Assembly: GCA_902776945.1 (NCBI GenBank)
Contig: CACYSH010000045.1
Location: 1-32,268, forward strand
Length of the DNA: 32,268 nt
Reading direction: 5' to 3'
Source of the DNA: an uncultured Ruminococcus sp.
GTDB taxonomy: Bacteria > Bacillota > Clostridia > Oscillospirales > Ruminococcaceae
Positions 7,382 to 15,328 of the stretch are shown piece by piece. Position numbers and translations under genes: made by a program. The stretch's first letter is position 1, and each line of letters begins with the position of its first letter. The notes below the pieces were generated by a model that saw only the letters and a list, made by a program, of their open reading frames with translations, searched no databases and was not told the DNA's origin.

Positions 7382-10300
7382 ATGAAGACTTTGATTTTAA
7401 ACGGCTCTCCCCGCCCCGAGGGAGATACTTCCTCCATGATCGAAATATTTCGCAAAAATCTTCACGGCGAAATAAAAATCGTAAACTGCCGCGACGTAAA
7501 TATTTCCCCCTGCACCGACTGCCGCGCCTGCCGCCAAAGCCCCTCCTGCACTATCGGCGATGATATGCGCGAAATATATGACTATCTCACCGAATGCGAT
7601 AACATCGTGATAGCCTCGCCCGTTCACTACGGCGAACTTTCCTCCATATTGCTCAAGGTCGCAAGCCGCTTTCAGGTGTACAGCTCGGCGACGATCTTCC
7701 GGCATGAAGCGCTCCCTGTCGCGCTGAAACGCGGCGCTGTGATACTTTCGCAGGGCGGCAGCGGCGGCGCGAAAAGGGCTTACGAGACAGCAATGCTCAT
7801 CTTCCGCAGTCTCGGCGTGAATAATGTATGTCCGATGATCTGCGCCGCCGCTACCGATATGATCCCCGCCGCGCAGGACGAACACGCTCTCGGCGAGATT
7901 ATCAAAATGGCGGGCTGGCTAAATTCCTGCGAGGTGAGCGCGGAAACGTTCCCGAACGCCGCAGTCACAAAGCAAAGCTCTCCGCAGGAAAAAATAGAAC
8001 TCTTCCGCTCGCTGTTCCGCGGGCGCGATGACGTTTACGCGCTGCGCTTTCAGAACACCACCACAGGAGCAAGCGGCTACTCTCCCGCCTGCAATAACAA
8101 GTGGACAAAGGGCGTGTGCGATATGCAGAAGGTGAAATGCGCCCTCTGCAAGAACCGCAGCTTCAAGCGCCTTACCGATAAGGAGATATTCGCGCATTTG
8201 AGCGGCAGGGACGAGCTTTGCCGCGATGTTATCGGCATTTATCCGATGCTTTCCGACGCTTCGACTTTCTTTCTTGCGATAGATTTTGGCGGCGCGGAAT
8301 GGCAGAGCGATATTGCCGCCGTGCGGAAGATCTGTAAAGATCATGATATTCCCTGCGCCGTCGAGCGTTCGCGGTCGGGCAATGGCGGTCATTTGTGGAT
8401 ATTCTTTAATGAGTCGGTCGCGGCGGATACGGCGCGGCAGCTCGGCAGTGCGATTATCACGGCGGCTATGAACGAGCGCCACGAGATAGATTTTAGCATT
8501 TACGACAAAATGTACCCGAGCCAGGACACCGTGCCGATAGGCACTCTCGGCAGCCTTATCGCGCTGCCGCTGCAAAAGCAGGCGGTAAGGTTCGGAAATT
8601 CGCTTTTCGTTGACGAAGATTTTCTGCCCTATATCGACCAGTGGGCGTTTCTTTCATCGGTCGAAAGGCTTGACGAACAGGAGATCGACAGCGCGGTTGA
8701 AAGGCTCTGCGGCGGCAGGGTGCTTGGCGAGCTTTACCGCGAAGAGCGTTCTGATAAGCCGAAAAACAGGCAGACGAAAAAGACCGCAAATCAGTTCCCG
8801 AAAAAGATACAGGCAGTTCTTTCCAATATGTTAGCTATTCCAAAGGAAGGCATCTCCGAGACAGGGCTTAACAGACTGAAACGGCTTGCGAGCTTTGAAA
8901 ATCCCGAGTTTAACAAGGCGCAGGCTATGCGTATGTCAACCTACGGCAAGCCGCGTATCATCAGCATTGCGGAGGAGACCCCCGCCGACGGCGAGGGAGC
9001 GGGCTGTATCATGCTGCCGCGAGGCTGTCTGCCGGCTGTTGAAACGCTGCTTGCGGAAAACGGCTGTAAGCTCTCCGTGAAGGACGAGCGCTTTGAAGGC
9101 AGGAGCATTGACGTTGCTTTTAACGGCGAGCTTCGTCCCGACCAGCGCAGCGCAACAGACGCGCTTACGGCTGACGATAACGGCGTGCTTGCGGCAACAA
9201 CGGCGTTCGGCAAGACCGTCACTGCGATAGGGCTTATCGCCGAAAGGCGGGTCAATACGCTTATCCTTGTGCATACGCAGGCGCTTTTGCAGCAATGGAA
9301 AAAATCGCTCGAACAGTTCCTTATTATAAATGAAGAAGTCCCCGAACAGCTGACCCCGACGGGCAAGAAAAAAAAGCCGCAGCTGATAGGTCAGCTGGGC
9401 GGCTCGAAAAACACTCTTACGGGCATTGTAGATATTGCCATAATGCAGTCGCTTATCTCGGACGACGGCGTAAAGCCTGTTATAAATGACTACGGCATGG
9501 TGATAGTCGATGAATGTCATCATGTTTCGGCGGTCAGCTTCGAGACTGTTCTCCGCGAGGCTCACGCGAAATATGTTTACGGGCTTACCGCTACGCCGAA
9601 GCGCTCCGACGGTCATCAGCCGATAATTTTCATGCAGTGCGGCGCGGTGCGGTACACGGCGGCGGCTAAGGATTATGCGGAAAAGCATTCGTTCGAGCAT
9701 ATCCTTGTGCCGCGTTCCACGCATTTCCGCCCCGAGGACACGGGCAAAAAGCCGACTATCACCGATATTTACCGCCAGCTTGCAGAGGACGACGAGCGCA
9801 GCACCATGATAGCGGAGGACGTAAGCAAGGCAGTCAAGGCGGGGAGAACGCCTATCGTCATTTCAGAACGAATGTCGCATATCGAAAGGCTGGCAGAATT
9901 GCTAAAGGATTCCGCCGACAATGTGATTATTTTAACCGGTCAGGGGACGCTGAAAACTAAGAAAGAGCTTCTCGAACAGGTGAAAAACGTGCCGAGATCG
10001 GAAACGCTTATCCTACTTGCAACGGGCAAATATGCGGGCGAGGGCTTTGATGAACCGCGCCTTGACACGCTTTTCCTTGCAATGCCTATCTCGTGGAGCG
10101 GCACGCTTGCGCAGTATGTCGGCAGACTTCACCGCGAATACGAGGGCAAGACCAAAGCCATGATATACGACTATATTGACCTCAACGTGCGTATGCTCGA
10201 AAATATGTACAAGAAGCGGCTGAGTGAATATGCAAATCTCGGGTACGCTCCCGCGCATACCTCGCCGACGGGCTACGGCTCGATATTCAAGGGAGATGCA

Positions 10301-10669
10301 GTCGCCGAAGTGTTTAAAAATATGTCTGAGGCGAAGAGAAATTCAATGGTGGTCGGCTCGAATTTTTCCGAAGAGAATTTTAAAGCGATAATCCGTGCGG
10401 GCGATGAATTTAAGAAAAGCGGCGTGAAATTTGCGGTCGTTCTGAAAAGATCACACGACGAGGTTTACTATAAATATGTGGATATGCTTATCACCCATAG
10501 GATAACATTTTTTGAAAAAAATGTTTTGTCGAGCAGTTTTGCTATGGTGGACGGGTCGGTTTTGTGGTATTCGACGGGGGAGCTTTTTGACGGCAGGGAT
10601 AATGACTGCGTTATGCGGATAGATGATAAGCCGTTTGTGAAGGAGCTTGTTTCCAATCTTGCCAATTGA
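7382..10669 (+). CDS. Fusion: flavodoxin-like FMN reductase, TOTE-type AEP primase domain, SF2 helicase
   Basis: A 1095-residue protein. Residues 1-190 are an NAD(P)H-dependent FMN reductase or iron-sulfur-flavoprotein fold: NGSPR at the N-terminus, cysteines C44, C47, C50 and C56, then ASPVHYGELS. From about 200 (EKIELFRSLFRGRDDVYA) it reads like the normal N-terminus of TOTE-type primase-helicases. It has a C237/C246/C253/C256 knuckle, the AEP motifs AIDFGG (D301), SGNGGH (H337) and YDKMYPSQD (D375), and SLIALPLQ. Residues 580-1010 are an SF2 helicase: RPDQ, TTAFGKT (606-612), DECHH (710-714), TAT, and QYVGRLHR near the end. The C-terminus (FAMVDGSVLWYS...VMRIDD) resembles a degenerate PLD-like module. 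The usual second metal aspartate of the AEP DhD motif is glycine (303). TOTE proteins are proposed conflict systems; the flavodoxin fusion is not one I know. Function unproven. Confidence 0.82.
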   Translation: MKTLILNGSPRPEGDTSSMIEIFRKNLHGEIKIVNCRDVNISPCTDCRACRQSPSCTIGDDMREIYDYLTECDNIVIASPVHYGELSSILLKVASRFQVYSSATIFRHEALPVALKRGAVILSQGGSGGAKRAYETAMLIFRSLGVNNVCPMICAAATDMIPAAQDEHALGEIIKMAGWLNSCEVSAETFPNAAVTKQSSPQEKIELFRSLFRGRDDVYALRFQNTTTGASGYSPACNNKWTKGVCDMQKVKCALCKNRSFKRLTDKEIFAHLSGRDELCRDVIGIYPMLSDASTFFLAIDFGGAEWQSDIAAVRKICKDHDIPCAVERSRSGNGGHLWIFFNESVAADTARQLGSAIITAAMNERHEIDFSIYDKMYPSQDTVPIGTLGSLIALPLQKQAVRFGNSLFVDEDFLPYIDQWAFLSSVERLDEQEIDSAVERLCGGRVLGELYREERSDKPKNRQTKKTANQFPKKIQAVLSNMLAIPKEGISETGLNRLKRLASFENPEFNKAQAMRMSTYGKPRIISIAEETPADGEGAGCIMLPRGCLPAVETLLAENGCKLSVKDERFEGRSIDVAFNGELRPDQRSATDALTADDNGVLAATTAFGKTVTAIGLIAERRVNTLILVHTQALLQQWKKSLEQFLIINEEVPEQLTPTGKKKKPQLIGQLGGSKNTLTGIVDIAIMQSLISDDGVKPVINDYGMVIVDECHHVSAVSFETVLREAHAKYVYGLTATPKRSDGHQPIIFMQCGAVRYTAAAKDYAEKHSFEHILVPRSTHFRPEDTGKKPTITDIYRQLAEDDERSTMIAEDVSKAVKAGRTPIVISERMSHIERLAELLKDSADNVIILTGQGTLKTKKELLEQVKNVPRSETLILLATGKYAGEGFDEPRLDTLFLAMPISWSGTLAQYVGRLHREYEGKTKAMIYDYIDLNVRMLENMYKKRLSEYANLGYAPAHTSPTGYGSIFKGDAVAEVFKNMSEAKRNSMVVGSNFSEENFKAIIRAGDEFKKSGVKFAVVLKRSHDEVYYKYVDMLITHRITFFEKNVLSSSFAMVDGSVLWYSTGELFDGRDNDCVMRIDDKPFVKELVSNLAN

Positions 10670-10682
10670 AATAATTACGGTT

Positions 10683-10712
10683 GCTCCGCTGTGTGCGGGG
10701 CTTCTGTTTTTT
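10683..10712 (+). terminator. Terminator of the fusion gene
   Basis: A 7-bp stem GCTCCGC (10683-10689) / GCGGGGC (10695-10701) is followed by a run of six T at 10707-10712, fourteen bases after the stop codon. Confidence 0.6.
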
Positions 10713-10806
10713 GCGTGAAAAGCACAAAGCGAGGGCATATCAAAAGTCTTAGGAAGGGGGTCTGGGGGGGCAAGTATCATGAGATAAGCAAGAATCTGAG
10801 CGGTCA

Positions 10807-10905
10807 AAATTAAAATCGGCAATTTCAAGAATGACTAACAAAAACAAGCAAAGTGATAAAATCAGCAAAACAGTACGGAAACGAGCAAATTGCCGATTTT
10901 AATTT
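10807..10905. repeat. Perfect 19-bp inverted repeat
   Basis: AAATTAAAATCGGCAATTT at 10807-10825 is the exact reverse complement of 10887-10905, with 61 bases between. The right arm overlaps the start of the 51-base stem-loop repeat by three bases. Confidence 0.8.
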
Positions 10906-10953
10906 GCGAAAGAGCGGTCTGAACCACAGTTCAGACAGGCGATATTTCGCAAA
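10903..10953 (+). repeat. 51-base double-stem repeat, copy 2
   Basis: Outer stem TTTGCGAAA (10903-10911) / TTTCGCAAA (10945-10953); inner stem GTCTGAAC (10917-10924) / GTTCAGAC (10929-10936). It is a near-identical copy of 1685-1735 on the opposite strand, with the differences mainly in the loop and one base at the outer stem. Confidence 0.75.
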
Positions 10954-11195
10954 CGAAAACGCGGGGCGGTCAAATTCTTACCGACAAGACAGGATTTGCG
11001 GGCAAACGTGCGGGAGCAAGCCCCCGCCCTGCAAAGCGTGAAAATCGACCGGGCGGGAAAATTTACGGTCGAGTTCGGGGCGAACAGGTCGAAATAAGCC
11101 CCCGACCCCGCAATCACGTTTTGCGCGTAGTCATTTGTTACAAAATTTTTAATAAACGGGCAAATTTGATTTTTGTTATAACAGTGCATATACTC

Positions 11196-11224
11196 TTGAC
11201 AAGCGGCGGAATCTGTGATACAAT
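11196..11224 (+). promoter_or_regulatory. Sigma-A promoter of tepA
   Basis: TTGACA (11196-11201), 17 bases, TACAAT (11219-11224) with an extended TG. The leader to the start codon is about 100 bases. Confidence 0.8.
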
Positions 11225-11329
11225 GTATGATAGGATAATATCCAAAAAAGCAGAACAAACGAAAAAAAGGGATATTATTGCGCCTTCGGGGAACAATCAG
11301 TAGAAATACTTGTTTCGGAGGCTGTTTTT

Positions 11330-11986
11330 ATGAATGAAGAAAATGAACGCGCCGACAGACCCGGCGCAGACGAACCCGCCGTTCCGCCCGTCGAGGAGGG
11401 CGGCAGGGGCATTTTTTGCCTTGATATAATCGGGCAGATCGAGGGGCATTACACGCTCCCGCCCGACAACAAGACCACAAAGTACGAACACGTTATCCCC
11501 GCGCTCGTTTCGGTCGAGCAGAGCGATGCGGCAAAGGGTCTGCTGGTGCTGCTGAATACGGTAGGCGGCGACGTTGAGGCGGGGCTTGCTATCGCGGAGC
11601 TTATCGCGGGCATGAAAACGCCCACCGCTTCGGTCGTGCTTGGCGGGGGGCATTCTATCGGTGTGCCGCTCGCGGTGAGCGCGAAACGTTCGTTCATCGT
11701 GCCGAGCGCTTCGATGACCATTCACCCTGTGAGAATGAACGGCCCCATTATCGGCGTACCGCAGACCCTGAGCAGGTTCAGGCGTATGCAGGAGCGCATA
11801 AACGGCTTTATCACGGCAAATTCGCGCATTGACGAGGGTGCGCTGAGAAGTCTGATGTTCGCGGAGGGCGAGCTTGTAACCGATGTCGGCACCGTTTTAA
11901 GCGGCAGAGAGGCTGTAGCCTGCGGGCTGATAGACTGTCTCGGGGGACTGAGCGACGCGCTGGAGTGGCTTGAAAACAATCAATAG
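11330..11986 (+). CDS. tepA: ClpP-fold serine protease, TepA family
   Basis: A 218-residue member of the ClpP/crotonase fold related to Bacillus TepA (YmfB), a cytoplasmic serine peptidase linked to protein export and sporulation. The likely nucleophile Ser109 sits in GGGHSIGVPLA and the histidine His132 in MTIHPVRM, spaced as in ClpP. LNTVGGDVEAGLAIAELI is the oxyanion-side helix region. A polar N-terminal extension of about 25 residues precedes the core. The ribosome site GGAGG lies eight bases before ATG 11330. The next gene is ftsK/spoIIIE, and tepA next to spoIIIE is the order seen in Bacillus, which supports the call. Its stop codon lies inside the first copy of a 23-base tandem repeat. 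Confidence 0.85.
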   Translation: MNEENERADRPGADEPAVPPVEEGGRGIFCLDIIGQIEGHYTLPPDNKTTKYEHVIPALVSVEQSDAAKGLLVLLNTVGGDVEAGLAIAELIAGMKTPTASVVLGGGHSIGVPLAVSAKRSFIVPSASMTIHPVRMNGPIIGVPQTLSRFRRMQERINGFITANSRIDEGALRSLMFAEGELVTDVGTVLSGREAVACGLIDCLGGLSDALEWLENNQ

Positions 11987-12363
11987 TTAAGTTAGTTAAA
12001 AGTGAACAGTTAAGTTAGTTAAAAGTGAACAGTTAAGTTAGTTAAAAGTGAACAGTGAATAGTGAATAGTTAAGGAGCCGCTGCGCGGCAAATTATGCAG
12101 AAGCTTCGCTCTGCACTAAATCACTATAAATGAGCGCTTTTTGTTAAACTGCATAAATAATTATTGTCAGGAAAAGTCTTGCGATAGTTTGGATTTGTGC
12201 AAATTAATAGTATCGCTAATTTATGGTGGATCATTTGAGTTTGACCGCAACCGTTATTTGCGGGGCGAAGCCTCCGCATAATATCGTGAGCGAAGCGAAC
12301 TCCTTAACTATTCACTGTTCACTATTCACTGTTCACTTATAAGAATTCACTGTTCACTTATAA
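11985..12363. repeat. MITE-like element with repeat arms, between tepA and ftsK
   Basis: The left arm has three tandem copies of a 23-base unit (11985-12007, 12008-12030, 12031-12053), then AGTGAAT heptamers ending in AGTTAAGGAG. The right arm (about 12298-12363) is the reverse complement: CTCCTTAAC, then TATTCAC/TGTTCAC heptamers. The core carries GC-rich hairpins (about 12072-12090 and 12268-12300) that match those of the element at 31152-31391. No coding capacity is seen. Confidence 0.75.
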
Positions 12364-12389
12364 GAAGCATTTGGGAGGGGAAGAAAGGT

Positions 12390-12611
12390 TTGGCTGTGAG
12401 CAAGAAAAAGACCGGAGAGGCGGCGAAATCAGCCGCCAAGCCGAAGGCTGCAAAGGCGGCTAAGGCAAAAAAAGTCGCTGCAAAAAAGCTGACTGCCGCA
12501 GAAAAGGAGACAATGCGGGCGCAGTTCAGGGAGCGGCGGAGATTCTGGTCGCTCATATTGTTTTTTTTCGGGATATTGAGGAAAGTTTCTGGGGAACGCT
12601 TTACCGCGTAA
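12390..12611 (+). CDS. FtsK/SpoIIIE N-terminal fragment, before a frameshift
   Basis: A 73-residue reading frame starting at TTG 12390 (or GTG 12396) with GGGAGGGG about ten bases upstream. It encodes a Lys/Ala-rich cytoplasmic N-terminus followed by RRRFWSLILFFFGIL, the start of a first transmembrane helix as in FtsK/SpoIIIE. It then goes out of frame and stops at 12609. The rest of FtsK continues in a different frame (next entry), where the upstream codons read ESFWGTLYRVNRGMLG, a sensible continuation. A run of eight T at 12561-12568 lies at the switch point. It is either a real or assembly frameshift, or the site of a -1 slip. About eight residues of the expected helix also seem missing. 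Confidence 0.7.
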   Translation: MAVSKKKTGEAAKSAAKPKAAKAAKAKKVAAKKLTAAEKETMRAQFRERRRFWSLILFFFGILRKVSGERFTA

Positions 12612-12619
12612 ACAGGGGT

Positions 12620-15328
12620 ATGCTCGGAATGTCCGTGTATGTTTTCGGATTTTTTGTGATCTACATGGCGTTTTCGATTGCGGGTGAAAGATCGCGCAGC
12701 GCCGTTATCGCACGCAGTATACAGGGCAACGTGATGTTTTTCCTTATCGCGGGCGCGGCGCAGATATTCTTCGGCGGAAAGGTCGAGGGCGCGGGCTTCT
12801 GGCTGAAAATAAAAGGGCTGTACGCCGACGGCATCGAGCTTCGCGGCGGCGGAGTTATCGGCGCTTTGTTTGGCTGGCCCATGCAGTCGCTTTTCGGGGC
12901 GCTCGGCTCGAAGATAATGATTGTTATTCTTATACTGCTTTTTGCGATGCTGCTTTCGAATCTTACGCTGCCGCAGGTGCTGAGGGCGCTTATCAGCCCG
13001 TTTGTCGGCGGCTTCCGTGCGCTTAAAGAAGACAGCAATTACAGAGCGATCCAAAGAAAACAGGCGGCGGAAAAAATTGCCGCACAGCCTGCTCCCGATT
13101 ATTCGCAATATAATGATTACGATCAGGATCCGGTCGAGTACAACGAAGAATATAACGATTATTATGACTATTACGACGATTACGAAGAAGATTACGACGA
13201 CGATGATTACCGCGAGCCTGAAAAGCCTATAAAAATGCGCGAGAACCGCCGCGCAAAGCCCAGACAGGAACGCCTTGAAGCGCTTCGGCGCGGCGCTGAG
13301 GCTCCCGAAATGGATACAGGAGCGGTAGTCCGTGCGATCAAGAAGAAAAAACGCAGCAGCATTGATTTTGCTAAGGTTCATCAGGCGGCGCAGGAGGATC
13401 TGAAGAACCGCGCAGAAAGCGCCGGAGAAGAGCCTAAGTCCGCTAAGTCTGCCAAGTCCAAAGAGGAGAGCGCGAAAACCGCCGCCGCCAAGCCCGATAG
13501 CAAGCCTTCAAAGGTAGTGCTTGACAAGGCTGCTGACAAGTCTAAGTCTGCTGATAAGGCTGCTGAAAAGGTTGCCGACAAGACCGAATGGGCGGAGGAG
13601 GTTCTTGAACCCGCCGAAGGCGCAGAGGAATCAGCGGCAGAGCCTGCCGATGAAAAGTCCAAAAAGAAAAAGCCGGACAAGCCTCCCACACGCGCCGAGA
13701 TAGTCGAAGAGGAAAAGCAGAAAATGGCGGAGCAGATAAAGCTCGACGAGCTTATCCGCAAGGCGGCTGCCGATTCCAACCGCAAGCAGGGAACAGGCGC
13801 TGCCGCCGCTGACACGAACGGCGAAAACAGCGTTCCCGCAGAGAACGCGACAGTCAGGTACGTTTATCCGCCCGTCGAGCTGCTGCACGAAGCAGAGCGC
13901 CGCATATCTGAGGAGGACATTCAGCGCGAGATACAGGACAAGTCGGCGCGGCTCGTCGAAACGCTGGAGACCTTCGGCGTAAAAACGCGCATTATCGGAA
14001 TACATCGCGGCCCCGCCGTTACGCGCTACGAATTGCAGCCCGCCGCGGGCGTAAAGGTGCGGCAGGTGACGAATCTTGCCGACGACATAGCGCTTAATCT
14101 CGCCGCCGACAGCATACGGATCGAAGCGCCCATACCCGGCAAGCCCGCGATAGGCATTGAGATACCGAACGTTCACCGCGACAGCGTTTCGATGCGTGAG
14201 CTTATCGACAGCCCCGACTACCGCCGCGCAAAGGGCAAGCTCTCGTTCGCGGTCGGCAAGGACATCGAGGGCAACATCGTTATCGGCGATATTTCGGCAA
14301 TGCCGCATATGCTGATAGCGGGTACTACGGGTTCGGGCAAGTCTGTGTTTACAAATTCTATCATACTTAACATACTCTTCCACGCAACGCCCGACGAGGT
14401 AAAGCTGATACTCATTGACCCGAAAAAGGTCGAGTTCCCGATGTACAACGGCATTCCCCACCTGCTGATACCCGTTGTCACCGAGCCGCTCAAAGCCGCA
14501 GGCGCTCTGGGCTGGGCGGTCAACGAGATGATGCGCCGCTACAAGCTGTTTGAAGCCAACGGCACCAAGAATCTCGACGACTATAACGAAATGGTTGAGG
14601 AAATGCTCGAAACCGACCCCGAATGCGGGCGCACCAGGCTGCCGCAGATAGTGATAGTCGTGGACGAGTTCGCCGACCTGATGCTCGCGGCAAAAAGCGA
14701 GGTCGAGGAATCGGTAATGAGACTGGCGCAGCTGGCGCGTGCGGCGGGTATGCATATGCTTATCGCCACGCAGTCGCCGCGTGTTGACGTAATCACGGGA
14801 CTTATCAAGGCGAATATCCCTTCAAGAACGGCGCTCATGGTGTCGAACATGAAGGATTCTATGGTAATTCTTGATAAAGTTGGCGCGGAAAAGCTGCTCG
14901 GGCGCGGAGATATGCTCTATCAGCCTGTCGGTATGCCGAAGCCGATGCGTATACAGAGCGGCTTTGCGTCTACTGCCGAGATTCGCAGTATTGTTGACTT
15001 TTTGAAGAACGAACACGGCGCGGACTACGATCAGGAGATAGTTCACGAGGTCGAGCAGAATATGCCGAAGCCCAAGAACGACGACGGCGCGGACATTTCG
15101 ATAAATCCCGACGACGACCTTGTAAATCAGGCGATAACGATAATCGTGGAGACTGGGAATGCTTCGACGGCGTATTTGCAGCGTAAGCTGAAGCTCGGGT
15201 TCCCGCGTGCCGCGAGGATAATGGACGATATTGAGGCTATGGGGATAATAGGACCGCAGGAGGGAGCCAAGCCCCGCAAGATCAACATTACGAAAGAGGA
15301 ATGGTACGAGCGCAAGGGACGAACATAA
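12620..15328 (+). CDS. ftsK: DNA translocase FtsK/SpoIIIE
   Basis: The main body (902 residues from ATG 12620) of a hexameric dsDNA pump that moves chromosome ends through the division or sporulation septum. The remaining membrane segments occupy about the first 130 residues. They are followed by a long disordered linker with a Tyr/Asp-rich patch (nt about 13110-13215) and a Lys/Ala/Glu-rich stretch (13380-13760). The motor has Walker A GTTGSGKS (nt about 14320-14345), Walker B IVIVVDEFADLM (about 14650-14685) and the SRTALMVSN region. The C-terminal gamma winged helix (NASTAYLQRKLKLGFPRAARIMDDIE) recognises KOPS/SRS-type sites. ATG 12620 has no well-spaced ribosome site, so translation probably depends on the upstream fragment through frameshift or re-initiation. 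Which of FtsK or SpoIIIE it is cannot be decided. Confidence 0.92.
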   Translation: MLGMSVYVFGFFVIYMAFSIAGERSRSAVIARSIQGNVMFFLIAGAAQIFFGGKVEGAGFWLKIKGLYADGIELRGGGVIGALFGWPMQSLFGALGSKIMIVILILLFAMLLSNLTLPQVLRALISPFVGGFRALKEDSNYRAIQRKQAAEKIAAQPAPDYSQYNDYDQDPVEYNEEYNDYYDYYDDYEEDYDDDDYREPEKPIKMRENRRAKPRQERLEALRRGAEAPEMDTGAVVRAIKKKKRSSIDFAKVHQAAQEDLKNRAESAGEEPKSAKSAKSKEESAKTAAAKPDSKPSKVVLDKAADKSKSADKAAEKVADKTEWAEEVLEPAEGAEESAAEPADEKSKKKKPDKPPTRAEIVEEEKQKMAEQIKLDELIRKAAADSNRKQGTGAAAADTNGENSVPAENATVRYVYPPVELLHEAERRISEEDIQREIQDKSARLVETLETFGVKTRIIGIHRGPAVTRYELQPAAGVKVRQVTNLADDIALNLAADSIRIEAPIPGKPAIGIEIPNVHRDSVSMRELIDSPDYRRAKGKLSFAVGKDIEGNIVIGDISAMPHMLIAGTTGSGKSVFTNSIILNILFHATPDEVKLILIDPKKVEFPMYNGIPHLLIPVVTEPLKAAGALGWAVNEMMRRYKLFEANGTKNLDDYNEMVEEMLETDPECGRTRLPQIVIVVDEFADLMLAAKSEVEESVMRLAQLARAAGMHMLIATQSPRVDVITGLIKANIPSRTALMVSNMKDSMVILDKVGAEKLLGRGDMLYQPVGMPKPMRIQSGFASTAEIRSIVDFLKNEHGADYDQEIVHEVEQNMPKPKNDDGADISINPDDDLVNQAITIIVETGNASTAYLQRKLKLGFPRAARIMDDIEAMGIIGPQEGAKPRKINITKEEWYERKGRT

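Larger units (their letters stand above)
10713..11195. other. Intergenic region with large inverted repeat and stem-loop repeat
   Basis: No supported gene is present. It holds a perfect 19-bp inverted repeat (10807-10825 and 10887-10905) immediately followed by the 51-base stem-loop repeat at 10903-10953. Then comes GC-rich sequence with short inverted pieces, up to the tepA promoter. Confidence 0.6.

Noticed and set aside
10853-11041. 62-codon frame between the fusion gene and tepA
   Set aside because: It is encoded by the inverted repeat and stem-loop repeat, with no ribosome site and no conserved features.
11985-12363. Tandem repeats considered as a CRISPR array
   Set aside because: There are no unique spacers; units are directly adjacent, inverted on the other arm, and no cas genes are near.
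12347-13381. 344-codon minus-strand frame at the ftsK 5' end
   Set aside because: It is a low-complexity shadow of the Lys/Ala and Tyr/Asp-rich ftsK region, with no family resemblance.
13631-14755. Long 374-codon minus-strand frame opposite ftsK
   Set aside because: It is a shadow of a highly conserved, GC-rich coding region; the product is His/Arg/Leu-rich with no recognisable motif and no ribosome site.
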